Shown: positions 1 through 5,285 of the stretch, one piece after another
How positions within the stretch are numbered: position 1 is the stretch's first letter
Layout of the letters: each line of letters opens with the position of its first letter
Source: Acidimicrobiia bacterium
Lineage (GTDB): Bacteria > Actinomycetota > Acidimicrobiia > Spongiisociales > UBA5794
Length of the DNA: 9,569 nucleotides
Assembly (NCBI GenBank): GCA_013003515.1
Contig: JABDIW010000158.1
Span: 1 to 9,569 of the forward strand
Direction of reading: 5' to 3'
Program-made: the position numbers and the translations under genes
The notes under the pieces: generated by a model
What the model was told of the DNA's origin: nothing
Databases searched by the model: none
The model's input: the letters and a program-made list of their open reading frames with translations, nothing else

Positions 1-128
1 CTGGTGATAACACTGAGATGACGGTGGAGTTGATTGCTCCGATCGCGATGGATGAGGGTTTGCGGTTCGCGATTCGTGAGGGTGGACGGACGGTTGGCGC
101 CGGCCGGGTCACCAAGATCCTCGAGTAG
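1..128 (+). CDS. tuf: Elongation factor Tu, C-terminal end (partial)
   Basis: This is the 3' end of the gene for EF-Tu, the GTPase that delivers aminoacyl-tRNA to the ribosomal A site. The start lies outside the window. The reading frame begins at base 3 and gives 41 residues ending in TAG at 126-128. The visible peptide (EMTVELIAPIAMDEGLRF, then AIREGGRTVGAGRVTKILE) is the near-invariant last strand region of EF-Tu domain 3. Nothing of the GTPase domain is visible. It lies 33 nt before rpsJ on the same strand with no terminator between them, the usual str-to-S10 arrangement. Its codons use more T-ending and TTG/ATT choices than the genes from rplC onward. The identification is very secure. 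Whether it is the only tuf copy cannot be told from this window. Confidence 0.97.
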   Translation, partial: GDNTEMTVELIAPIAMDEGLRFAIREGGRTVGAGRVTKILE

Positions 129-142
129 ACACGAACAGGGCT

Positions 143-160
143 GAGAGAGAGACACGAGGA
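143..160 (+). promoter_or_regulatory. Candidate ribosome binding region of rpsJ
   Basis: The 33-nt tuf-rpsJ spacer holds a purine-rich stretch, GAGAGAGAGACACGAGGA. The GAGGA at 156-160 is only 1 nt from the ATG at 162, which is too close for an ideal Shine-Dalgarno, so the GAGAGAGAG at 143-151 may contribute. I see no hairpin with a U-run and no room for an S10-type leader. Confidence 0.5.
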
Positions 161-161
161 C

Positions 162-473
162 ATGGCAGACGAACATCGGATTCGGATTCGCCTGAAGGCA
201 TACGATCACAACGTGATCGATGAGTCGGCGCGCAAGATCACGGAAACCGTGTTGCGCACCCAGGCGAAGATCAAGGGGCCGGTGCCGTTGCCGACCAAGA
301 TTCACAAGTACTGCGTGATTCGCGGGCCTCACGTCGACAAGGACAGCCGTGAGCACTTCGAGCTGCGGATTCACCGCCGGTTGATCGACATCCTCGAGCC
401 GACGCCCAAGACGGTCGACTCGTTGATGCGTCTCGATCTGCCTGCCGGTGTCGAGGTGGAGATCAAGACATGA
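162..473 (+). CDS. rpsJ: 30S ribosomal protein S10
   Basis: This gene encodes S10 (103 aa), a protein of the 30S head. In other bacteria S10 also pairs with NusB in transcription antitermination. The length matches the family (about 100-105 aa). Diagnostic segments are IRIRLKAYDHNVID near the N-terminus, GPVPLPTK (about residues 39-46) and HVDKDSREHFELR (about 58-70), followed by RLIDILEPTPKTVDSLMRLDLPAGVEVEIKT. The ATG at 162 is the natural start, because the protein then begins with the family-typical MA(D/G)xxxRIRIRLK. It is the first gene of the S10 series, follows tuf by 33 nt, and its stop overlaps the rplC start (ATGA, 470-473). It is probably transcribed from upstream str/tuf promoters, since no promoter is visible in the gap. 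Confidence 0.98.
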   Translation: MADEHRIRIRLKAYDHNVIDESARKITETVLRTQAKIKGPVPLPTKIHKYCVIRGPHVDKDSREHFELRIHRRLIDILEPTPKTVDSLMRLDLPAGVEVEIKT

Positions 474-1108
474 AGGCGATCATGGGCGAGAAGCTCGGTA
501 TGACACAGATCTTCGACGAGGAGTCGAATGTGATTCCGGTGACGGTCATCAAGGCCGGCCCGGTTCGCGTCGTGCAGGTCAAGACCGAGGCCACCGATGG
601 CTACGACGCCATTCAGATCGCCTTCAAGCCGATGAAGGCCTCGAAGGCGAACCAGGCCCAGGCCGGTCACTATGCCAAGGCCGGTCTCGACCCCTACCGA
701 CACCTCCTCGAGGTGCGTGTCGATGACGCGTCGGGGTTCAAGCCCGGTCAGGAGATCACCGTCGGCGACGTGTTCGAGACGGGCACGAAGGCCGATGTCA
801 CCGGATACACCAAGGGCAAGGGCTTTGCCGGAGTCATGGAGCGCCACAACTTCAAGGGCCAGGGTGCCTCGCACGGTGCGCACCGTGTCCATCGCGCTCC
901 CGGGTCTATCGGCGCTGCCAGCACTCCGTCACGGGTCTTCCGCGGCAAGCGGATGGCAGGCCGTCTCGGCGGCACCCGCCAGACCCACCTGAATCTCGAG
1001 GTCGCCGCAGTCGACGCCGAGCGCAACCTCCTCATGTTGCGTGGCGCCGTCCCCGGGCCCAAGGGCGCGGTCGTGGTGATCAGGGAGGCGGTGAAGGCCA
1101 ATGCCTAG
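470..1108 (+). CDS. rplC: 50S ribosomal protein L3
   Basis: This gene encodes L3 (212 aa), an early-assembly 50S protein whose long loop reaches toward the peptidyl-transferase centre. The N-terminal MGEKLGMTQIF (about residues 5-15), the central KGKGFAGVMERHNFKGQGASHGAH (about 115-138) and the loop HRAPGSIGAASTPSRVFRGKRMAGRLGG are diagnostic. The C-terminus DAERNLLMLRGAVPGPKG is also typical. In E. coli the loop reads GQNQTP and carries a methylated glutamine. Here the segment is GAASTP, so no such glutamine is present, as in other actinobacteria. The start is the ATG at 470, which overlaps the rpsJ stop. GAGGTG (453-458) and GGAG (458-461) lie upstream inside rpsJ. The 3' end overlaps rplD by 8 nt. 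The alternative frame inside this gene is an Arg-rich shadow. Confidence 0.98.
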   Translation: MKAIMGEKLGMTQIFDEESNVIPVTVIKAGPVRVVQVKTEATDGYDAIQIAFKPMKASKANQAQAGHYAKAGLDPYRHLLEVRVDDASGFKPGQEITVGDVFETGTKADVTGYTKGKGFAGVMERHNFKGQGASHGAHRVHRAPGSIGAASTPSRVFRGKRMAGRLGGTRQTHLNLEVAAVDAERNLLMLRGAVPGPKGAVVVIREAVKANA

Positions 1109-1802
1109 CGCAGAGATGTTCAATGTCGCCGGCAAGCGAGTCGACGTCGTCGATCTCGACGAGGGACTCTTCGGCATCGAGCCGAACGTCCCGGTGATGC
1201 ATCAGGTGGTCAACGCGCAGCTCGCCGCTGCCCGCGCCGGAACGCACTCGACCAAGACCCGCGCCGAGGTGCGGGGCGGTGGTCGCAAGCCATGGCGCCA
1301 GAAGGGGACCGGTCGGGCCCGTCACGGGTCGATCCGCTCTCCGCAATGGGCCGGTGGCGGCGTCGCCCATGGTCCCAAGCCTCGCGACTACTCGCAGCGG
1401 ACCCCCAAGAAGATGAAGCGTCTGGCGTTGCGTTCTGCACTGTCGGCTCGCGCCGCCGCCGAGAAGGTCAAGATCGTCGACGAGTTCGCTTGGGAGGGCC
1501 CCAAGACGAAACAGGCCAAGGGCCTGCTCGAGTCGATCGGCATCGACGGCAAGGTGCTGCTGGTCATCGACTACGGCGACGACATCGCCGAGAAGAGCTT
1601 CAACAACCTGCCCTCCGCCCGTCTGTCTCGACCGCTGCGGTTGACGACCTACGACGTGCTGTGGGCCGACACCGTGCTGTTCTCCAAGACCGCCCTCGAC
1701 CGGCTGGTCGCCGGGCCGCCCACGGCGGCTGCCACCGCGACCCCCGTGGCCGATGACGAGGACACCGCTCCAGCCGTGACTGCAGGAGGTGAGGAGGAAT
1801 GA
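1101..1802 (+). CDS. rplD: 50S ribosomal protein L4, with acidic C-terminal tail
   Basis: This gene encodes L4 (233 aa), a 50S assembly protein whose extended loop lines the nascent-peptide tunnel. In E. coli it also represses the S10 operon. The loop is clear at about residues 43-100: AARAGTHSTKTRAEVRGGG, KPWRQKGTGRARHGSIRSPQWAGGG, then GPKPRDYSQRTPKKMKRLALRSALS. The globular part ends near residue 205 (DTVLFSKTALDRLVAG). It is followed by a low-complexity tail, about 206-233, rich in Ala, Thr, Asp and Glu and ending GGEEE, which makes the protein somewhat longer than the usual 200-215 aa. The last codons also spell the rplW Shine-Dalgarno. The start at 1101 overlaps the rplC stop by 8 nt. 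GGGAGG (1083-1088) and GAAGG (1093-1097) are candidate binding sites. No leader for L4 autoregulation is visible upstream of rpsJ. Confidence 0.97.
   Translation: MPSAEMFNVAGKRVDVVDLDEGLFGIEPNVPVMHQVVNAQLAAARAGTHSTKTRAEVRGGGRKPWRQKGTGRARHGSIRSPQWAGGGVAHGPKPRDYSQRTPKKMKRLALRSALSARAAAEKVKIVDEFAWEGPKTKQAKGLLESIGIDGKVLLVIDYGDDIAEKSFNNLPSARLSRPLRLTTYDVLWADTVLFSKTALDRLVAGPPTAAATATPVADDEDTAPAVTAGGEEE
1784..1797 (+). promoter_or_regulatory. Strong Shine-Dalgarno of rplW inside rplD
   Basis: AGGAGGTGA at 1784-1792 matches the complement of the 16S rRNA 3' end over nine bases. Its AGGAGGT core ends 8 nt before the ATG at 1799. A second purine run, GAGGAGG (1791-1797), is too close to the start to be the main site. 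Both sit in the codons for the GGEEE end of L4. Confidence 0.85.
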
Positions 1803-2086
1803 AGGACCCCCGCGACGTCGTGTTGCGCCCGGTCGTGTCCGAGAAGTCCTACGACCTCATCCAGGACGAGAACACGTACACGTTCATCGTGCATCCCACG
1901 GCGAACAAGACAGAGATCAAACAAGCGATCCAGAACATCTTCGATGTTCAGGTCGACAGCGTCAGGACCATCAACCGCCGTGGCAAGCGCAAGCGCCAGG
2001 GCTGGGTGACCGGACGCCGGCCGAACTCGAAGCGAGCCCTCATCAGGCTGCGCGAGGGCAGCTCGATCGACATCTTCGAGGTATGA
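1799..2086 (+). CDS. rplW: 50S ribosomal protein L23
   Basis: This gene encodes L23 (95 aa), which sits at the exit of the peptide tunnel and is a docking site for trigger factor and the signal recognition particle. Diagnostic features are DPRDVVLRPVVSEKSYDLI at the N-terminus, TYTFIVHPTANKTEIKQAI (about residues 27-45), FDVQVDSVRTINRRGKRKR (about 48-66) and the C-terminal strand KRALIRLREGSSIDIFEV. The start ATG at 1799 overlaps the rplD stop by 4 nt (ATGA) and has the best Shine-Dalgarno in the window. Its own 3' end, with GAGGT at 2078-2082, provides the binding site for rplB one base downstream. The length is normal for the family. Confidence 0.98.
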   Translation: MKDPRDVVLRPVVSEKSYDLIQDENTYTFIVHPTANKTEIKQAIQNIFDVQVDSVRTINRRGKRKRQGWVTGRRPNSKRALIRLREGSSIDIFEV

Positions 2087-2087
2087 C

Positions 2088-2921
2088 ATGGGAGTAAAGA
2101 AGCACAAGCCGACTTCACCGGGCCGTCGATTCCAGACGGTGTCGGACTTCGCGTCCATCACCAAGTCGAAGCCCGAGAAGACGCTGCTCGACAAGAAGAA
2201 GCGCTCGTCCGGCCGCAACTCGTATGGCCGCATCACCTCGCGCCATCGCGGCGGTGGTCACAAGCAGCGCTACCGCATCGTCGACTTCCGTCGCACCAAG
2301 GACGGCGTGCCCGCCAAGGTGGCCGGCATCGAGTACGACCCGAACCGCAACGCCCGCATCGCCCTCCTCCATTACCTGGACGGCGAGAAGCGCTACATCC
2401 TGGCTCCGGTCGGGCTCGAAACGGGCGCCATGGTCGTGTCTGGCTCGGGTGCTGAGATCACCACCGGGAATGCGCTCCCGTTGCGCAACATCCCCGTCGG
2501 TTCGATCGTCCATGCCGTGGAGATGCGACCCGGGGGAGGGGCCAAGCTCGGTCGATCCGCCGGTGCCTCCATCCAGCTCATGTCCAAGGAGAGCGGGATG
2601 GCTCTGCTGCGTCTTCCGTCTGGCGAGATGCGACAGGTGCCGCTCGACTGCCGGGCCACGCTGGGGCAGGTCGGCAACACCGATGCCGAGCTCGTCAAGA
2701 TCGGCAAGGCCGGCCGCAGCCGCTGGAAGGGCAAGCGCCCTCAGACCCGTGGTGTGGCCATGAACCCCGTCGACCACCCGCTCGGTGGTGGCGAGGGCCG
2801 CAGCTCTGGCGGTCGTCACCCGGTGAGCCCCTGGGGCAAGCCGGAAGCGCGCACCCGCAACAAGAAGAAGGCCTCTGACAAGTACATCGTTCGCCGTCGC
2901 ACCAAGAAGGGAAGGAAGTAA
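2088..2921 (+). CDS. rplB: 50S ribosomal protein L2
   Basis: This gene encodes L2 (277 aa), a conserved 50S protein needed for subunit association and peptidyl-transferase centre assembly. Recognisable parts are HKPTSPGRRF (about residues 6-15), GRITSRHRGGGHKQRYRIVDFRR (about 47-69), the SH3-like/OB region YDPNRNARIALLHYLDGEKRYILAP, LPLRNIPVGSIVHAVEMRPGGG, and the C-terminal block from AMNPVDHP (about 224-231). The conserved histidine of DHP (residue 230) is kept. The next position, usually His in DHPHGGGEG, is Leu (residue 232, codon CTC at 2781-2783). The length is normal. The ATG at 2088 lies one base after the rplW stop, with GAGGT 5 nt upstream. The stop TAA overlaps the rpsS ATG by one base (TAATG). 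Confidence 0.98.
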   Translation: MGVKKHKPTSPGRRFQTVSDFASITKSKPEKTLLDKKKRSSGRNSYGRITSRHRGGGHKQRYRIVDFRRTKDGVPAKVAGIEYDPNRNARIALLHYLDGEKRYILAPVGLETGAMVVSGSGAEITTGNALPLRNIPVGSIVHAVEMRPGGGAKLGRSAGASIQLMSKESGMALLRLPSGEMRQVPLDCRATLGQVGNTDAELVKIGKAGRSRWKGKRPQTRGVAMNPVDHPLGGGEGRSSGGRHPVSPWGKPEARTRNKKKASDKYIVRRRTKKGRK

Positions 2922-3199
2922 TGGCCCGCAGCCTCAAGAAGGGGCCTTTCGTCGACGAACACCTGCTCGAGAAGGTGGAAGCGGCGAATGCCTCCGGCGA
3001 CAAGCGGGTCATCCGGACCTGGAGTCGCCGTTCGACGATCATCCCCGAGATGGTCGGCCTCACCCTGGCCGTCCACGATGGCCGCAAGCACGTCCCGGTG
3101 TACGTCACCGAGTCGATGGTCGGTCACAAGCTCGGCGAATTCGCGCCGACCCGCACATTCCGTGGGCACACCGGAGAAAAGGCGGTCGTGCGCCGATGA
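2921..3199 (+). CDS. rpsS: 30S ribosomal protein S19
   Basis: This gene encodes S19 (92 aa), which forms a complex with S13 in the 30S head near the A-site finger. Diagnostic motifs are MARSLKKGPFVDEHLL at the N-terminus, TWSRRSTIIPEMVGLTLAVH (about residues 33-52), and GRKHVPVYVTESMVGHKLGEF followed by PTRTFRGH. The length matches the family (about 92-93 aa). The start ATG shares its A with the rplB stop TAA. GGGAAGGAAG upstream is a reasonable Shine-Dalgarno written into the GRK end of L2. The 3' end overlaps rplV by 4 nt. Confidence 0.98.
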   Translation: MARSLKKGPFVDEHLLEKVEAANASGDKRVIRTWSRRSTIIPEMVGLTLAVHDGRKHVPVYVTESMVGHKLGEFAPTRTFRGHTGEKAVVRR

Positions 3200-3540
3200 A
3201 GGCCACTGCCCACGCTCGTTTCGTGCGCCAGTCACCGTTCAAGGTGCGGCGTGTGCTGGACCTCGTACGCGGCTTGCCCGTGACCGAGGCCGAGCACGTG
3301 CTCGCCTTGACCAACCGGCGCGCCGCCGATCCGATCAAGAAGGCCTTGAAGTCGGCCGTCGCCAACGCAGAGCACAACCTCGCACTCGATGCGGACGAGC
3401 TGGTGGTGGCCGAGGCCTTCGCCGACGAAGGCCCCACCTTGAAGCGATTCCGCCCCAGGGCTCGAGGACGGGCCACCCGCATCGAGAAGCGCACCAGCCA
3501 CATCACGATCGTGGTGAGCACCGAGGAGGACGACGACTGA
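3196..3540 (+). CDS. rplV: 50S ribosomal protein L22
   Basis: This gene encodes L22 (114 aa), which binds 23S rRNA early in assembly and sends a beta-hairpin into the narrow part of the exit tunnel. In other bacteria, changes in this hairpin give macrolide resistance. Visible features are ARFVRQSPFKVRRVLDLVRG (about residues 7-26), the helix AADPIKKALKSAVANAEHN (about 43-61), and the hairpin region GPTLKRFRPRARGRATRIEK (about 79-98). The strand TSHITIVVS follows, then an acidic end TEEDDD. The start ATG overlaps the rpsS stop (ATGA, 3196-3199). The acidic end contains GAGGAGGA (3523-3530), the probable Shine-Dalgarno for rpsC. The hairpin shows no obvious insertion or deletion. Confidence 0.98.
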   Translation: MKATAHARFVRQSPFKVRRVLDLVRGLPVTEAEHVLALTNRRAADPIKKALKSAVANAEHNLALDADELVVAEAFADEGPTLKRFRPRARGRATRIEKRTSHITIVVSTEEDDD

Positions 3541-4643
3541 TGGGACAGAAGATCCATCCATACGGCTTGCGCCTCGGGATCACCACCGACTGGAAATCCC
3601 GCTGGTACGCCGAAAAGGATTACGCCGACAACGTCGTCGAGGACGCCAAGATCCGCGACTTTCTGCGCGGTGAGCTCACCCGCGGCGCCGTCTCGCGTAT
3701 CGAGATCGAGCGGATCGGTGACAAGAAGATCCAGATCGACGTGCACACCGCTCGTCCCGGAGTGGTCATCGGCCGTTCCGGCTCGGAGGCGGAGCGTCTC
3801 CGCAGCGCACTCGAGAAGATGACCGGCCGCATCGTCAAGTTCAATGTCATCGAGGTCCAGAACGGCGAGACCGACGCCGCCCTGCTGGCGCGATCGGTAG
3901 CCGATCAGCTCGAAGGCCGTGTCTCGTTCCGTCGTGCGATGAAGCGCACGGTTCAGACCGCCCTCAAGGCCGGTGCCCAGGGCGTCCGCGTCCAGGCGTC
4001 GGGCCGTCTCGGCGGCGCAGACATGGGCCGTCGCGAGTGGTACCTCGAGGGCCGTGTCCCGTTGCACACGCTGCGTGCCGACGTCGACTTCGGTCAGGCC
4101 ACGGCCCGCACGACGGTGGGAGCAATCGGGATCAAGGTGTGGGTGTACAAGGGCGACGTGCTGCCTTCGCTGTCGGCGAACCGCGAGAAGATCGCGGCCG
4201 AGGCTCGGCTCGCAGCCGGTGGCCCCGCCAAGCGCCGGGCTCCTTCACCGAAGGCTCGCGCCGAGCAGGCAGCCGGGGCCGATCGCTCCAGCCGCCTCAT
4301 CGAGGCCGGTGGCGGCAAGCGACTGGTTGAGGCCGGTGGCGGCAAGCGCACCGGTGGCGGCAAGCGTCTCATCGAGGCCGGTGGCGGCAAGCGCAAGCCG
4401 TCGGTCGCCGAGGCGAAGTCCGAGCTCGACGAGGCCCGTCAGGACGTCACTACCCCGACAGAGGAGGCGAAGCCTGCTCCGTCCGAGGAGACCAAGACGA
4501 CGCCTGACGCTGCCGAGACACCGGCAGCGCCCGAATCGGCCGAGACCAAGGCGACGCCTGAGGCTTCCGCGACGCCGGTGGCACCTGAACCAGACGATGT
4601 CCCTGCGGCCGACGCCACGGCCACCGACGAGGAGTCCGAGTGA
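3540..4643 (+). CDS. rpsC: 30S ribosomal protein S3 with long repeat-bearing C-terminal extension
   Basis: This gene encodes S3 (367 aa), a 30S head protein at the mRNA entry channel. Family members are usually about 210-280 aa. The core is complete. It has MGQKIHPYGLRLG at the start, a type II KH domain (about residues 39-108) with the GRSG loop at 78-81, and the S3 C-terminal domain with GRLGGADMGRREWYLEGRVPL. Arg131, Arg132 and Lys135, which in E. coli support mRNA unwinding, are kept. The core ends near residue 215. A basic linker follows, then a GGGK repeat array (252-284), then an acidic Pro/Ala/Glu/Thr tail (about 287-367) with an 18-residue repeat (317-352). The frame is uninterrupted and the tail reads into the rplP junction. 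The start is the ATG at 3540, sharing a base with the rplV stop. The frame stays open upstream, but those codons encode shadow sequence. The tail is probably disordered. Its function is unknown. Confidence 0.97.
   Translation: MGQKIHPYGLRLGITTDWKSRWYAEKDYADNVVEDAKIRDFLRGELTRGAVSRIEIERIGDKKIQIDVHTARPGVVIGRSGSEAERLRSALEKMTGRIVKFNVIEVQNGETDAALLARSVADQLEGRVSFRRAMKRTVQTALKAGAQGVRVQASGRLGGADMGRREWYLEGRVPLHTLRADVDFGQATARTTVGAIGIKVWVYKGDVLPSLSANREKIAAEARLAAGGPAKRRAPSPKARAEQAAGADRSSRLIEAGGGKRLVEAGGGKRTGGGKRLIEAGGGKRKPSVAEAKSELDEARQDVTTPTEEAKPAPSEETKTTPDAAETPAAPESAETKATPEASATPVAPEPDDVPAADATATDEESE
4293..4391 (+). repeat. In-frame tandem repeat in rpsC (RLIEAGGGK units)
   Basis: Four head-to-tail units are seen in the S3 tail: RLIEAGGGK, RLVEAGGGK, a shortened RTGGGK, and RLIEAGGGK. 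At the DNA level they are 27+27+18+27 bp. The sequence GAGGCCGGTGGCGGCAAGCG is repeated exactly in the full units, and the short unit looks like a 9-bp deletion. The near identity, including at third codon positions, suggests recent slippage or unequal exchange. It encodes basic Gly-Gly-Gly-Lys-Arg clusters. Confidence 0.95.
4488..4595 (+). repeat. 54-bp direct repeat in rpsC acidic tail
   Basis: Two adjacent 18-codon units encode ETKTTPDAAETPAAPESA and ETKATPEASATPVAPEPD, with 11 of 18 residues identical. At the DNA level both start GAGACCAAG, followed by ACG or GCG, then ACGCCTGA. They are more diverged than the GGGK repeats just upstream, so they are probably older. They encode an acidic, proline-rich, probably unstructured chain. 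Confidence 0.8.
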
Positions 4644-4644
4644 C

Positions 4645-5058
4645 ATGTTGATGCCGAAGCGCACCAAGTATCGCAAGACCCAGAAGGGCCGCATGCGCGG
4701 AAAAGCGCAGCGCGGATCCAAGGTGGTGTTCGGCGAGTTCGGCCTGCAGTCGATGGAGCCGGGGTGGATCACCGCCCGCCAGATCGAGGCGGCTCGTATT
4801 GCCATGACCCGGACCATCAAGCGTGGCGGCAAGGTGTGGATCACCATCTTCCCCGACAAGCCGATCACCGAGAAGCCGGCCGAGACCCGCATGGGATCCG
4901 GCAAGGGCAGCCCCGAGTACTGGGTGGCCGTCGTGCGCCCCGGCCGGGTCATGTTCGAGATGTCGGGCATCGACGAAGAGCTCGCCCGCGAGGCCATGCG
5001 CCGCGCCGGGCACAAGCTCCCCGTCCGCACCAAGTTCATCCGGCGGGAGGACATATGA
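4645..5058 (+). CDS. rplP: 50S ribosomal protein L16
   Basis: This gene encodes L16 (137 aa), a late-assembly 50S protein that contacts A-site tRNA and 5S rRNA surroundings. Diagnostic features are MLMPKRTKYRKTQKGRMRG at the start, VVFGEFGLQSMEPGWITARQIEAARIAMTR (about residues 27-56), KRGGKVWI, and FPDKPITEKPAETRMGSGKG (about 69-88). The latter includes the arginine that is hydroxylated in E. coli. The ATG at 4645 was chosen because MLMP is the family N-terminus. The in-frame ATG at 4651 would lose two conserved residues. GAGGAG (4630-4635) lies inside the end of rpsC, and the gap to its stop is 1 nt. The frame is open far upstream through rpsC, but that stretch is an Arg/Ser-rich shadow. 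The 3' end overlaps rpmC by 4 nt. Confidence 0.98.
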   Translation: MLMPKRTKYRKTQKGRMRGKAQRGSKVVFGEFGLQSMEPGWITARQIEAARIAMTRTIKRGGKVWITIFPDKPITEKPAETRMGSGKGSPEYWVAVVRPGRVMFEMSGIDEELAREAMRRAGHKLPVRTKFIRREDI

Positions 5059-5285
5059 AGGCCACAGACCTCCACAAGCACTCGTTCGAGGAACTCGTGG
5101 GGATGCTCGGTGAGGCCAAGGAGGAGTTGTTCAACCTCCGTTTCCAGCTCGCCACCAACCAGCTCGACAACACTGCAGAGATCCCGGCCGTCAAACGCAA
5201 CATCGCCCGGATCCGCACCGTCATGCGCCAGCAGGAACTCACTGCCTGGCGTGAACAGCAACTCGACCGCTCGGAGGACTCATGA
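5055..5285 (+). CDS. rpmC: 50S ribosomal protein L29
   Basis: This gene encodes L29 (76 aa), a small two-helix protein that sits beside L23 at the tunnel exit. The N-terminal helix reads MKATDLHKHSFEELVGMLGEAKEELFNLRFQLATNQLDN, with the family motif LFNLRFQLATNQL at about residues 25-37. The second helix reads PAVKRNIARIRTVMRQQEL. The length is within the family range (about 60-80 aa), with a short C-terminal extension (TAWREQQLDRSEDS). The ATG at 5055 overlaps the rplP stop (ATGA), with GGGAGG (5045-5050) 4 nt upstream. The frame is open upstream, but the protein match starts here. Confidence 0.97.
   Translation: MKATDLHKHSFEELVGMLGEAKEELFNLRFQLATNQLDNTAEIPAVKRNIARIRTVMRQQELTAWREQQLDRSEDS

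Noticed and set aside
371..892. Minus-strand open frame opposite rpsJ and rplC
   Set aside because: It is opposite two certain genes, has no recognisable motif, and its composition is that of a reverse shadow.
2988..3539. Upstream extension of the rpsC frame, making a 551-residue protein
   Set aside because: These codons are the shifted frame of rpsS and rplV. S3 starts with MGQKIHPYGLRLG at 3540.
3105..4067. Long minus-strand open frame (320 codons) opposite rpsS, rplV and rpsC
   Set aside because: It is antisense to conserved ribosomal genes, and its length is explained by rare stop codons in high-GC DNA. No recognisable domain is present.
4293..4391. CRISPR-like or intergenic repeat array
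   Set aside because: The units are contiguous with no unique spacers, in frame with S3 and coding. This is a protein repeat, not a CRISPR.
3973..4644. Open plus-strand frame ahead of rplP, which would give L16 a long N-terminal Arg/Ser-rich extension
   Set aside because: It is the shifted frame of rpsC. L16 begins with the conserved MLMPKR at 4645, preceded by a Shine-Dalgarno.
4245..5261. Long minus-strand open frame (338 codons) opposite rpsC, rplP and rpmC
   Set aside because: It lies opposite three certain genes, has a Leu/Arg/Gly-rich composition typical of reverse frames in high-GC DNA, and resembles no family.
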